Notes: generated by a model not told the origin, from the sequence alone. Shown: positions 35,793-47,850, numbered from the stretch's first letter. The stretch is DNA of 64,000 bases from Mixophyes australis (GCA_036250195.1 JAVHZZ010000010.1:81203257-81267256); one strand, 5' to 3'. Numbers and translations are program-made.

Positions 35793-37985
35793 GAATATTT
35801 AAGAAGGTGCCTGTCAAGCTGGTCTTCCTCTTACCACAGCTTGTGGGCATTATTTTAGGCATTGGATTACCCCTTTCAGTCTCTTCCACCCTAGACCATG
35901 GTCTATGTGGCCATACCTCAAACCGAGACCTGTGGACTATGGTTGCAATGCTTTTTGGAAAAATATATTGGCCTTCTTATCTATTATTCTTCTCCCCAAT
36001 TAATAACATTGGCACATATTCCTATTTTTACCTGTCAGGCCAGTAAAATAGTGGCCTGTTGGCAACCATACTGTGGAGCCATTAAGATGTAGGTTAGTTT
36101 CTGCACCTCTTTTTTTGTGCATGGATCAAATCCACAGCAATCAATGAACACCACTATATGCATGATGCATGCAAGGGCAAAACATACTGCAAAGAATTCC
36201 CAAATCATCCCAGGAACTGGATCCCACAAAATTGATCCAGAAATCATGCATTCAAACTCACATGGACAAAGTTTGGAATCATATCACATGGTCACTCGAT
36301 ATGGGAGCTTGTTCACACAGAGCACTGCTGTGTCTGAACAGCGACTGAGTATTAAAGGTAAGCTGGGATTGGCATGTGGTGGCATAAAGGGACCATCTAT
36401 ATGTTCCCATATGAAGCTAATTAAAGATATGTTATGGTATGGTGGCATTATATGGCCATATGCTACCATTATTTCGTTATGTGGTTAAGTATGTGAATGT
36501 GCTGGGATTGGGCTGTATGTCTGCTGACAGCTGGGTCTAATGTGCACATTATTTTTTTTTTCCATTCCAAAGGTTATATAATTACGATCATAGTTTATAT
36601 CAAAAGTATTTAATTTCATGCTGCTATAAGTATAACCTTGATCACTATAACAGACCCACCACATCATTGCACTCTAATTTTATCCATTTAACTTTTTTGC
36701 AGCGCACTCTACAAAGAATTCTTACTTACTCAGCCAGAAGTATGACACTGAAAAAAATTCAAGACGTTAGTTTAATAAGTAAAATGTGATGTTCAATGTT
36801 TATTAATCTGCCAAATTACCTAGGCCCTCCAAAAATAAAATGACCAAAAAAAACACTGTGTCAATATAGGAAAGCAGAGCAGAGAAATAGATCAAATGAA
36901 TGAATTGCCCACACAATAACTTGCAACAAGTAATATTGGTGGTCGGGTGCCATTGCTCAGTGTTGGTCCACCTTATGTATAACAACAGCAATTATGAAAG
37001 AAAAAGTAAATAAATTAAAAAACAAGCAGGACCCCCATAATAAATTCAAACCAGTACTAATGCTGCCATCCTAGGCTGGTACTGGCAAATTCAGGGTGAC
37101 AAAAAGTGTGGGGTCTATCCAAAATTGCCAATAACAGCACTAGGATTTGCCAGCCAGGGCTGGGGGCACTAAAGCAGGGAAACCCGCATCACGGGGTTCC
37201 ACTGCCATAGTGACAACCAGCCAGATCACTGGGGGATCGGGCCCGCAAAAAAAAATCCCACCGGGCAAAAAACGTCCCCAGCCTGAATAGCACTTGGGCT
37301 ATTCCCACATCCCTGGAGTAGATGGTGTGGGTTAATTTAGTGAAAAATAGAATAAATTACATATTTTGTCCTGGTGCACTACAGGTTCCAGCATACCTAG
37401 GCTGCTATTAAGTTGTTGGGCATGCTGGTGCTTGTACTACAAGCACCATCATACCCATGGTTGCCAGGGCATCTTTGCACTTAGTGAATCACAAGTACTA
37501 CTATACCCTGGCACCCAGGGCCACTGAGACTTGTAGTCTACCAGAGAAAAATGAAAATATTACACACACACGCACACACATAACTTGTTTGAACTGAAAG
37601 CTGGTGGGTTTTCAGAGAGCGTTTAAATGTTTGAAGGATGTGGGAAAATTTGATTGGGAGTGTTAAGAAATTCCAGTGACACAGCTGAAGTCCCGGGACT
37701 GAGAGCTTATTATCAGAGACTGAGAGGAGCTAGTGTAGTAACTTGTACAGTGCTGCACTGCATGTGGAGCTGGGAATATCTGTCTTGCTGCAGCATTCAG
37801 GACAGATTGAAGTGTGGATAGATGGGTGAGAGGAATACCAGATAGGAGGAGGTTGAGTTGTCAAGGTGGGAAATGATGAGACAATGGATAAGAGTTTCGG
37901 TTTCATCTTGGTTAAGAAAAACTATTTAGCATTTCTCCAGTATAAGACTTTATTCACTAGGAGTCTGTTAAACCACACATGAAAA
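35793..37985. other. Intergenic, no gene recognised
   Basis: Overlapping short frames on both strands near 35807-36490 have hydrophobic stretches, but I cannot place them in a family, and their frames are mutually exclusive. The part near 37380-37540 repeats CTACAAGCACCATCATACCC-type blocks common to fold-back elements, without resolved ends. Confidence 0.5.
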
Positions 37986-38151
37986 ATTGTTAGCAGCCAA
38001 TTAAGCTACCAGTGTGTTTTTGGAGTGTGGGTGGAAACTGGAGCACCTGGAGGAAACCCACGCAAACACAGATAAGGCCATGGTTGGGAATTGAACTCAT
38101 GACCTCGGTGCTGTAAGGCAGAAGTGCTAACCACTACGCCACCGTGCTGCC
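37986..38151 (-). repeat. tRNA-derived SINE, copy D (reverse, 3'-truncated)
   Basis: Reverse core GTGGAAACTGGAGCACCTGG, then B box complement GGAATTGAACTCATGACC and head complement CTAACCACTACGCCACCGTG. The 3' tail and CTGT stretch are missing, which is unusual because retroposition normally truncates the 5' end. A later deletion is likely. Confidence 0.85.
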
Positions 38152-38344
38152 CTATTAGCAGAAGAGCCTTGACGGGATGGGTGGCTTATCATACATTTGC
38201 AAATGTGTGTAACCAAGGTTTTCTGCATTTTGCATATAAATAGAATAGCAGCTCTTTTACTGGTTCACATGAGTGTGCTGTGGGATTTTTCTCTGTATTT
38301 GTACTTTCTGTATAACACCACCCTTCCAAGCACCTGCTATGAAT

Positions 38345-38644
38345 CAGGGGCGGATCTAGACTTTATGTTTAGGTGGGGCGATTTTGCATAATCACTCCCC
38401 TCCTTTGCTCTGATTGGCTGGCCCGCTTTAAACCCCGCCTTCTGCCCGTGATTGGCCCCGCCCCCTCCTGTTGTGATCGTTGGCTGGGACCACTCTGATT
38501 GGCTGGCCCACATTTAGCCCCACCCCTGCTTGCGCTTAGCCCCGCCCCTCCCATTTTGATCGGCGGCTGGGACCTAGCTTTTTGCTGCTAGGGGGGGGGG
38601 GGGGGCGAATGCCCCAATCGCCCCCCCCCCTGGATCCGCCACTG
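38345..38644. mobile_element. hAT-like MITE with CAGGGGCGGATCTAG ends
   Basis: A 300-bp element. CAGGGGCGGATCTAG on the left is inverted at the right as CTGGATCCGCCACTG. The flanks CTATGAAT (38337-38344) and CTGTGAAT (38645-38652) match at 7 of 8, a hAT-type duplication. The interior repeats GATTGGCTGG and CCCCGCC blocks and holds a G run of about 15. No open frame. Confidence 0.87.
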
Positions 38645-39240
38645 CTGTGAATCTATAAATTGATTGAGCATCTACCATTTCTGTATTGTAGTTTGAGAGG
38701 CGTGTTTGGTATCAGTGGCTGATGGGGAGCGCTGGTCCTCTATTGCCATTTGGAGATTCCTGGGATACCTCTTGTTAAGTTAGCTCTCAATTTAAAAACA
38801 CACAGATGTATGACCCAATATTGGGGCTCTTATTGTCTTAATTAGGACCACCCTATTAGCAGAAGCGCCTTGAAGGGGCGGGTGGCTTATCGTACATTTG
38901 CACATTTATGTATCTGAGGTTTCTGCATTTTGCGTACAAGTAGAATAGCAGCTCTTTTACTGGTTCACAGCAGAGATTTTTCTTTGTATTTGTGTTCTTG
39001 AGGTGGTAACAGTGAAATAGCAGAAAAAGTGTTGAAAGGCTGAATCTTACTGCTGGACTATTGTGGTGATTAGGAAGACTGAATAATTATGTTTCAAATT
39101 CCTGGCTCAGTGCCCACAATGTAATAATGTGTAACGCACCTTGTATCACCTGAGTGTATCATACACAGACGCTAAGTACAGTGGATCTCAGTCAGGATTG
39201 TATGAGAACACCCGCAAACCAACCTCACGGTCATCTGTGG

Positions 39241-39400
39241 CAGTGGTGGAACTACCATTGGTGCATCAGGTGTGGTGCACCAGGGCCCTTGCAGATAATG
39301 TTGCCCGCTGCACGGGGAACTAGTAAACTGTGGGCCTCGCTTTCCCTCCTCCCCGCTTCCCTTCATCTTGGCCTACAGCTCACTAGTTCCATCTGTGATT
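39241..39400. mobile_element. Repeat with CAGTGGTGGAACTACC end, copy 2
   Basis: Same block order as 7831: CAGTGGTGGAACTACCATTG, GTGCACCAGGGCCC, GCCCGCTGCACGG, TTTCCCTCCTCC. The right end is not resolved. Confidence 0.5.
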
Positions 39401-39505
39401 TGTGGGAATAGTTAGCAGTTGTTAATGGGACTTCCTTATATTTGTGACTTTGCTACCTTGAACAGGTTATACCCCGATCCTCTCCTTTCTCATCAGAAGT
39501 CACAC

Positions 39506-39790
39506 CAGTGGCGGATCCAGGGGTGGATGATCAGGGTGATCGCCCCCCCTCCCCCCCCAGTAGGGGCTTGCTGCCGGCGGCTGCACACTATGTGCAGGTA
39601 CATTCGGCCGCGACAGGCAGGGAGAGTGTGCTGTCCGGCTGCTCTGATTGAGTTTTAACACAATCAGAGCAGGCGAGCAGCACACTTTCTCTGCCGAACG
39701 GACCTGCACATAGTGTACACCCTCAGGCAGCCTTAGGTGTCAAAAAGGGGACGGGGACTAAATCGCTTCCCCCTAAATTGCCCCCTCTAC
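39506..39790. mobile_element. hAT-like MITE related to 38345, right end uncertain
   Basis: Starts CAGTGGCGGATCCAGGGG and continues with a C-rich GATCGCCCCCC block like the 38345 element read in reverse. An inner inverted pair GCACAC..CTGCTCTGATTG / CAATCAGAGCAG..GCACAC lies at about 39618-39690. No matching right terminus or 8-bp duplication was found. Confidence 0.5.
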
Positions 39791-40510
39791 AATTACTTAC
39801 AGAGTGGAATCACCTAATGTGACATCAACACCTCATAGACTGTTTTGCCCTGCACACTTCATCATGGGGCTAAAGGGCCATGGTTGTAGTCAGCCATTAA
39901 AAAGGGAACTGAAGTATCAGCTGATATGCAATTAGGTTTCCACACCCCTAATAGTCTTGTTGGGAGCAGCTTGGTATTAATTAACGGTGGTTCCCTGTAT
40001 CCATTACTTATTTTCTGGTGAAGGAAATTGATGATTATAGTGTAATGTTACAGCAGATCACTAGGTAGGATGATGGAACTATCAGTTAATATCTACTTCT
40101 CCAGAGATGTAAGTCAAACCAGAGGAGCTTGGAAAACACACACACAAAACATTTCCATAAGGAATCGGCCTTCCTCTAAAATAATCAATAGACACTGTAA
40201 TCTGTGAGATTGGGATGGGGATTCCAAATTGAACCCAGATGAATGATGTTTTCATTCCTTTACGACTGAACTTATGTATTGGGCTGACCAGACAAACCTC
40301 AGCTACATAAAGCCAGGGTATGATTATATCCCTAGTAACTACCAAAATCTCCCCATCATATGCTCCTCTAACGCTTACCTAGCTAGCAATGCTGGGAAGC
40401 AGCAGATACTTTACAACTTCATTGCCACCTTTTTTCATCCTAAAAGGAGAATCAAGACTTTGCTGTAATCGGAGTATTGGCACAGTTATTCCTTTCAGTT
40501 ATGAAGGGCA

Positions 40511-41196
40511 ACTTTTTTTTTAAAAAGCCTGGGATTGATGTTCTCATGCCCCAAGTTAAAAAAAAAGTGCAAATCCTAAATGTGCTTGAATAAGGGTGTG
40601 ATCGAACTTCAGACCTTTGTCAAAAAGGAAGGGCCTCGTTTTCCCCAATCCCAGGAGCTAATAGGCCAAAGGTTAGACTGCCCTTTTGGACAAGGCTAGG
40701 GAGGTCCTCTTTCCATGGTATCCACCGAAGCCTCATCCTTGGTCCGGGAGACTTTGGTGGCCTAGGGGTGTAGGAACCCCGCCCCCCAGATCTCAAGGCC
40801 CATATGGGGCTACCATATCCTCTAATCTCATGAGAAAAACATCATAAATTGAAGGTGACCAGCAAGAGGTAAAATAAAGAGTGTTATGTGGTTACGGCCT
40901 CAGCCTAATTGCTAGGCAATTAAAGCCAGACGGTCATGGAAAGGGGAGGAGATGCAGAAAAAGTGGAAAAATGTGCGAAAGCGACAAATAGATTACGTGA
41001 TGGTGCCTCATCAGTATGGTACTCCGGCACCCCGTGTTCGCCACCCCAGGCGCACATTATCCCAGGTTTCTCCACAGCCTCTGCATCCAGGCCAAATGTC
41101 CAAGGTAGCACTGCCCCATCTCAGGAGGGTAGGACTAGGTTCCATTGATAAGAACAGATGTTACACTTTACTTTGGCCAAAAGGCCGAGAACCCTA
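40511..41196 (-). mobile_element. U2 snRNA-headed poly(A) retroposon, longest copy
   Basis: Read on the minus strand, the element starts with a segment (41196 down to about 41141) collinear with the first 47 or so bases of U2 snRNA: TTCTCGGCCTTTTGGC, then AAGTGTA and ATCTGTTCTTATCA, as in vertebrate U2. The branch-site recognition bases GTAGTA read GTAACA. A weaker match to the next U2 stretch (GTCCT..TCC.GAG) may follow. A body of about 600 bases has no significant frame, then a run of nine A at 40513-40521 ends it. The downstream 470 bases are shared with the copy at 32325. No target duplication was resolved. Confidence 0.72.
41141..41196 (-). ncRNA. U2 snRNA-derived segment (5' end of U2)
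   Basis: About 45 of the first 56 bases agree with U2 snRNA by eye; the strongest run is TTCTCGGCCTTTTGGC. It is not a functional U2 gene: the Sm site and 3' stem-loops are absent, and the branch-pairing motif is mutated. It serves as the head of the retroposon above. Confidence 0.75.
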
Positions 41197-42567
41197 GACA
41201 CCTTAACTACCATTACTACTCTGTAGGCATTGCCATGACAGACACTACAACACTTTGTGTTAAACTGTTTAAAACTGCACCATGACGCTGTCCACTTCTA
41301 TATGGGAGAACTGTGCAGGAATCAATTAATATACAGTAATAATAATTAATGTGACATTAACTGCCAGGGAAACAATCACACTGCTAGAATGTTATTAATT
41401 CCAGAATGTTATTCATTCCTACCCAAACATAAATAAACAAAGGGCACAATAAGCATCCTTTGCCCAGCAATTAATGCACAGATATTATATGATAGGTTGC
41501 TATTGTAGACTTATTCAATCTAATTGTTAATTAAAATATCACAGCAGTCCATAGGACACTTTAAGGTGCTTTGTAGCCATTTTACTATCAAATCATACTT
41601 GCCAACTTTGATATTCTCCCATCTGTGAGATCCTGCAGGGGATGTCAACTGGCAACTGCAAAGGGGATTGCGCATCATTTTCACCACAATACTTCTACTG
41701 CACAGGGATGTGGCCAAAATGCCAGTATTCTCAGCAAATTGTGTATTTCAGTCCTCTGCCCACTTCTCTAAGTTGTGGACGGGATTTAGGAGGAAGGCCC
41801 GTTGTCCTGGGGGTCCGGAAGAAATACTCATAATTCAGGAGTCTCTCTGACATTTATGGGAGAGTAGGCAAGTATCAAATGGATACTATTAATTAAATGT
41901 CTTATATCACCTTAAGAAGTTGCAATATTATTACTTTACCCTAAAAAAAAATTACTATTGCAACGGGGGGATTAGTAGCATAATAGATAAGGCATGCATA
42001 ATATATCATAATAGTTAATCCTCTAGTTGAATTGTATTTAACTGAATTTACTGATATTCTTATCTTGCTACGTAATGATACACTGTAACCTTATACTATA
42101 ATCATCACTTTAATTGAATCATCACGAAATGGGCACTGAATACTTGGAATCAACATTAACCACTAACAAGCAGCTACCAGTAGACTAATTGCAACTTTTC
42201 TGCAGCTAATTTTTCTGCAGCATAATTGCACATCAGCTAATATCATTTTTCTTTTTAAGGGCTGACGTCAGCCTGGCCCCTTTAGCCCCATGAATAAACT
42301 AGTGTGCAAGATGAAAGTTCCAAAAAATGTTGATGACGCATTAGAGTGTGACTTTTGGCAGGAAGCATTTTAGTGCTGGTGTCTACAATATTCAATGTGT
42401 AGGAGGCACACAAACATGGCTACCTCATTTACAATTCTATTTTACTATTTGTTGGTAATAATAGTCTGGTCTGAGTGGCGTTCTGGTAGAACCCTGACTG
42501 TCATTCTCCCCATTGAGAATTCTGCAATCTCCAGTCAGGTAGTAGACTTGATAAAAGGTGTGTTACA
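41197..42567. other. Intergenic, no gene seen
   Basis: AT-rich sequence with no recognised exon or repeat boundary. Confidence 0.6.
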
Positions 42568-42575
42568 CCTTAATA

Positions 42576-42722
42576 CAGTGTTGGCTAACCTGTGACACTC
42601 CAGGTGTTGTGAAACTACAAGTCCCAGCATGCTTTGCCAATATATAGCAGCTTATTGCTGGAAGAGTATGCTGGGATTTGTAGTTTCACAACACCTGGAG
42701 TGTCACAGGTTAGCCAACACTG
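42576..42722. mobile_element. hAT-like hairpin MITE with exact 8-bp target duplication
   Basis: A 147-bp element. CAGTGTTGGCTAACCTGTGA pairs with the right arm across about 60 bases (through CAACACCTGGAGTGTCACAG). CCTTAATA at 42568-42575 is repeated exactly at 42723-42730. It is non-coding. The near-perfect arms and intact duplication indicate a recent insertion. Confidence 0.93.
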
Positions 42723-42764
42723 CCTTAATACATTGTGGAACCCGTAGGTGGAAATAATTATTCA

Positions 42765-42767
<3 letters not shown>

Positions 42768-42827
<60 letters not shown>
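42768..42827 (+). repeat. (AT)30 microsatellite
   Basis: Sixty bases of uninterrupted AT, 45 bases beyond the hAT-like MITE. Confidence 0.97.
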
Positions 42828-42829
<2 letters not shown>

Positions 42830-42830
<1 letters not shown>

Positions 42831-45050
42831 TGAATATTTCTAATCACCACAACCATCTGGACGGGCTGAAAATTCACTTAAGTAAGGAGAGAAAAAAAGA
42901 CAGGCAGGGAACATATTTAGAGAGTGGGTGAGAAAAGGTGGGAGGGGTGAGAAAATGTTGTGGGGAATGTAAAGAAAGTGGAATAAGAGATATGGTAGAA
43001 TGTTTGTATCAAGCCAAGTGCACAGCATATCTGTGCGTTTTGATAAGGGAAGAGAAAATCTGCATTTTCTGGTGGTTAAACATTATGTCAGGGAAATAAG
43101 AAAGCAATGTGGTTATTCAGGTTATATTCTTTTTAATTCATCCTGAGTGTAATTCATGTAAAAATGTTAAAATAAAAATAATATTTGAACAAGATATTAA
43201 AGATAATTAAGATTTAGGAGTGTATGATATTTGTGTCACTGTGTGATATTCAGTGTCAACAGCATTCAGCTCAGTCTAAGTCAGCGAAGGCATTTAGTTT
43301 GTGAACTGATCTGATATTCAGCCAATCAACTCCCCAGGAACTAGTGACATCCTGCCTCCTGCTTCAGAGATATATAGATGGTACTGTAGATGATCGATAT
43401 AGATGTATATTGGTTAGGATAGGCTGCCATTTAATTAGGATGTAGTAACATTACTGAGGCATGAGGCATTTTGTGTTTCATGCCTTATTAATGAACATTA
43501 GTTCAGACCAAGAAATGAATGCTTCCACTATGTGTTGGTGATGGTATACCTTAAATGTACTCTATAAGAAAGCATTATATGGTCACCATTCAAAAATAAC
43601 TGTGCTGTTGATAATTATATCACTAAAAAAGCGTGATATTTTTGCTGCATCAAAGGATTCAACTGCGGAGCAGTGTCATTCCATGTGTAGACTCAAATGC
43701 CACCCAAAAAAGCTTAATAAAGACACAGACAATGCAAGCACGATAACATCTATATAAGCAAAGATTGAGGCACTTGCTGATGCGCATGGGTTGTAGGGTG
43801 GGTATTATTCATTTGTCAGCAGGCAAGCTCATGAAATCCATTTGGTGGATGTGCCTATCTTATACTGCACAGTATTAATAAATAGACTTAGTCCCCCTTT
43901 GTTTTCATTTTGCCCTGTTTAAAATCATCTTTAAACCAGCATTAACATATTGCACAAGCATAAAAATGTGAGTTCGTTAATTTCTGTGTGCTTCCCACTA
44001 GCCACCAAAGTTTCATGACCCACCTGGACAGGTAGGCATTCACCGAGCATGAAGTCAGAATGTTCTGTATTCATTGACCGTCATTCCAACAGTCCAACAG
44101 TCAAGACTTTGGTTGGGGGATTTATCCCACTCACTGCCGTGAGTGGATGCTGCACAAGGCTGTTTTTAGGGGAGGGAGCTTGGGGTCAGCCTAGCACTTT
44201 AGAATAATCCAATGCTGGCTGGCAAATACCAAGCAGCAAATTTTGAAGGAAGAATGTTCTGAATCACATTACTTGGGCTTTAGGTACTAACATTTGTTTT
44301 ACTCTAAATTACCAGGCAAAAGTCACTTTATTTTAGTGGCAGATTGCATCCGTCATTCTGATAAAAGAAATCCTTTGTTTTGTCTGCAAATTCAAGCATG
44401 AGTCAGGTAATTTTTACTGCCTGGTCTGCAACAGTTGGCGTCATCTGTGAAAAGATTGCTGCCCCTAAAGCCCAACAGTTATGCGGAAAAAATTCAAAAA
44501 TAGCCAATGTGCAGCATTGTTTCCTGCTTAATCCCCCCAGTATAATGAAATAATTTATTTCCATTGTAATGCTCATAACATATTTGTATTTACTAGCTGA
44601 GTGTGGGGAAGGGGAAGGAAGCAGATGTTTGGTTTGCTTCTGTCTAATGAAGGACTGAAAAGCTGACATTGGACAAAGGGCTAGTATAGCGCTACTTGCA
44701 CTATAATGGACCGGGAAAGGGACACTTTTGTGTTGTACACTTAAGGAGAAGCAGATGACTCTGCAGCTAAGACATTCATTTATGTATATGAATCTAATAT
44801 TGGTTTTGAAGGTAAAAGGGGGCTAAATTTCACTTTACTATTCTGTAAAGTCATCAAAACATACAGGATTAAATCACCCAATCCTCACAGAAAACTGCAT
44901 TAATTAACCGTAATAATAGAACTGGGACCATACTGCCTACTTACAGACTACAGTGGAAGAATGTCCACATTGACCAGATTAATTGTATAAACTGGAAGAA
45001 TACATCCATCTGTGATTTTACAATTATTTAGCAGAAAGTACTAAAACATA
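42830..45050. other. Intergenic, no gene seen
   Basis: AT-rich with stops in all frames; nothing recognised. Confidence 0.6.
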
Positions 45051-45053
45051 TAG

Positions 45054-46083
45054 AGCCTGATTCATTAAGGCACGCAACAAGAATGTATTGTGTGCTTTTT
45101 CTGCTTCAAACACCCGTAACTGGGCATACACATGTCTGTATTCAACTACCAGCGGATCTAAAGAAACGTCTCATGTTGAATATGGGTCTGGAGTACGCTC
45201 TGCTCTGACAGACAATACACTGCAGGATACGTACAATATATATGTGGAATATAAAGTCCCACCAGAGCACACAGAAAAAGTATTACATTATTGTAACCTG
45301 TTAATAATATAGTTGTTAATGAACAAACATTAAATATTATATTTTTTTCCATGAAATACATTAATTATGATGGTACTCTCCGTTCTGCACAAGATCTGCG
45401 TCTCTCTTCCACTCTCATCACGTCCTCCCATTCTCGGTTGCAGGACTTTTTTCGGGCTGCACCCACTTTGTGGAATTCCCTCCCACGCACAGTAAGACTT
45501 TCCTCTGGTCTCCAAACCTTCAAGCGTTCTCTGAAAACCCACCTCTTCAGACAAGCTTATAATATTCCTTAACCACCATCTTAATCTCCCTATTACCACC
45601 CTCTACACAGCTAACTCAAGACAACAACCCTCTGACCAACATTGGTACACACACAGCCCACTCAGTACTTTTACCTTTCATTTTAGCTGGTCCAATGTGC
45701 AATATGATGTAGCACATGCCCTTGTGTTTCAAACTCATGTTGTAGCATGCATACGCGACCATTATCACTATCACTCGGCACTTACACTTGACCTGTAGCT
45801 GGTGCAAGTGATACAACTGAAACACGTACCTTAAAGTTGCCGAAAGCTTGAATCGGGCGCTGCTGCATACACTCGACCTTGGAATGCTCTTAATGTAAAT
45901 TGACTCCTTGCATAATCCCATTCCGCCCCCATTCCGCCCATGACATGGAAGGCTGTTGTGTCATTTACGCTCGAAGAAAAATTGCATACTCGCATTCTTG
46001 GGTGTATAGTTCATTTCATGCACAGAGCAATTTACCGCAATATACGGCACGTATCGTCATTTACGTTCCTTAATGAATCAGGC
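45054..46083. mobile_element. Large family 1 related DNA element containing an L2 fragment
   Basis: Left end GAGCCTGATTCATTAAGG and right end CCTTAATGAATCAGGCCC are the same termini as the 330-bp MITEs. ATA flanks both sides (3-bp duplication). The sub-terminal sequence is different (GCACGCAAC on one side, AACGTAAATGACG in reverse on the other), and arm pairing is loose. The L2 fragment 45366-45738 sits in the middle. No transposase frame is visible, so this is also a non-autonomous copy. Confidence 0.7.
45366..45738 (+). pseudogene. L2 LINE ORF2 C-terminus fragment
   Basis: Reads TLRSAQDLRLSSTLITSSHS, then RLQDFFRAAPTLWNSLPR and LKTHLFRQAYNIP before a stop. The 57,850-58,050 part of the main L2 gives nearly the same protein. 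Similarity continues into the 3' non-coding region (CTGACCAACATTG, CATGCCCTTGTGTTTCAAAC) but stops before the GTAAAGCGCTACGG tail. So both ends of the LINE are missing. Confidence 0.85.
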
Positions 46084-46428
46084 CCATATTGTTTCAAAAC
46101 AATGATACCCTTTCAAGTTATTATTAGAGCTGCACAATGTGATAAATGTGTTTCTAGAGTCCTTTAATTGCCTGCAGTGTTGTACCTTCTATTGGGAACC
46201 CCCTCTTTTCGGTTCCCACAACAGTAGCACACTGATATTTTTAGCTGCAAAAAGGTTAAACACCACTTCTCTATGTTGTGTATATAGATAACTAACATTA
46301 CCCATTGCAGTAAAGAATGAAAGGGAAAATTACTGAACATTAGAGACACAGTATAAAGACTGGGATGATGAGAAATTATAATGCAGCATTAATGAATTCC
46401 ATTAATCTTGCCAGATTTGAGTCAAACC

Positions 46429-47003
46429 TGTTAGATCTGAAATTCTGACCCAAGTCTGCCTGTGGTGTCAAGTATATCTGGAAGCGCTTCAATCAGCTGG
46501 AGAGAATTGACACAGACCAAGTTCTGTATACAAGGAATATTCTCTAGTTTATTGATACAAAGATACAGGTTTTTATAGGCTACTGTATAAATGAATCCTA
46601 CGTCATATGCATACAATAGTTTATACCACTAGTTTATGAGAAGCGCTACTGATTAACTTTCTCACGTATTCTTGAGGTGTTTACTTTTCTCCCCCTTCTA
46701 AGGACAGATGAGCCTATTATTTCTTATCTCAAGGGGACTTGGAGATATGCTATGTGCAACACCAAGGATACAGCTCCTATACTACCAGCTGGATATGAAG
46801 CTCATTATTGTTTTCATAACTGGTTACATTCTTCAGGTGTTCCCTATTAGTTCAACTTCAAGGCCATAGGCTCACATATTGCAAAACTGCAAGTTAACAG
46901 AAAAATGAATAATCTCTTCTAGCAAATAATATTTCTATACAAGTTACAATAAAATGGCTGAACAAAGGCCTTATGAGGCCTTAACAAAAAATCATATTTA
47001 ACA
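46429..47003 (-). repeat. ERV 3' LTR
   Basis: 575 bp. Reversed TATA box (TATAAAA, 46571-46577) and AATAAA signal (46548-46553) lie close together. By eye it is identical to the other LTR except for one base at its fourth position (T here, C at 53341, plus-strand reading). Confidence 0.95.
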
Positions 47004-47016
47004 TTTCCCATCTTTT
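47004..47016 (-). promoter_or_regulatory. ERV polypurine tract
   Basis: The minus strand reads AAAAGATGGGAAA directly before the TGTTAAAT start of the 3' LTR. This is the position and composition of the plus-strand primer; one T interrupts it. Confidence 0.8.
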
Positions 47017-47850
47017 ATTCAATTTTCGACCCTTTCTCCTCCTACCTACCTAATCCTATCTATAGAACCACATTCTTAATAAGCAGGTACTTATACACAT
47101 GCAGGAGGCCACATGCATAGAGTTGGTCCCCTTAGGAATCTGTCAACTCATCCCCCACTAATAAGCCTGTGATCCTCCCTGTCCTAACTTGATTTATGAG
47201 GAGATGCATTTTGGCAAATGTCCATGTCTAGAAAAGATGGTTTCTTAGAAGGTAGTTAATGAGTCTATAGTAGTTCTGCAGGCCTTGCATGTCCTTTGTT
47301 CAATCTTTAGTAGTTTCTTGTTGCAAACTCTGCAGTTCTTTGGCTTTGCTAGTCCAAATAATTCATGACACTCATAGTCTGGTCAGGTTTCAGAAGTAAT
47401 TTCTGTGATCATCAGAGGTTCGGGATTTTCAGTGGTTCCCTTTTTGGAGAGACAACAATCAAGTGTCAGTAACTTCTTAATCAGCCATATATTTAGTTTC
47501 ATTATCACCTATACGATCAACAGGATTGCAAAACCATTTGCTACTAATGCCTATATTTCCAATATCCAACATGAATCATTACTGACAACTTTACCAATGA
47601 GGTTATGCATCTGCACAAAGACATTTTCAGAGTTTACTCTACTATGAGTGCAAATTGTTGAGCACTCCTTCCCATATGTTTCTCACAGTGGCATAGGCAA
47701 TATGTCACTTAACTGTCTGTTTCATACTGGGTTAGGGAGGCCTTAATCCCTACTTCAGTCACAATTATTCTGGCAAGACATATCAATACAATGAGACAGT
47801 CATTTCTATTTATCAGAACAAGACTCCCCTGATTTGAAGACTTTGCAGTG
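47017..47850 (-). pseudogene. ERV 3' region, possible env remnant
   Basis: A short interval between integrase and polypurine tract. On the minus strand around 47440-47560 a hydrophobic segment followed by a Lys-rich and Cys-containing stretch could be the membrane anchor and tail of a transmembrane subunit. It is broken by stops and I cannot confirm it. Most of env is missing. Confidence 0.3.

Noticed and set aside
35807..36488. Frames on both strands with hydrophobic and Cys-containing stretches, considered as an env or unknown gene relic
   Set aside because: Frames on opposite strands overlap, and no motif could be assigned. A translated search would decide.
41141..41196. A functional U2 snRNA gene
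   Set aside because: Only the first third of U2 is present, with mutations in the branch-pairing bases. There is no Sm site and no snRNA promoter elements upstream.
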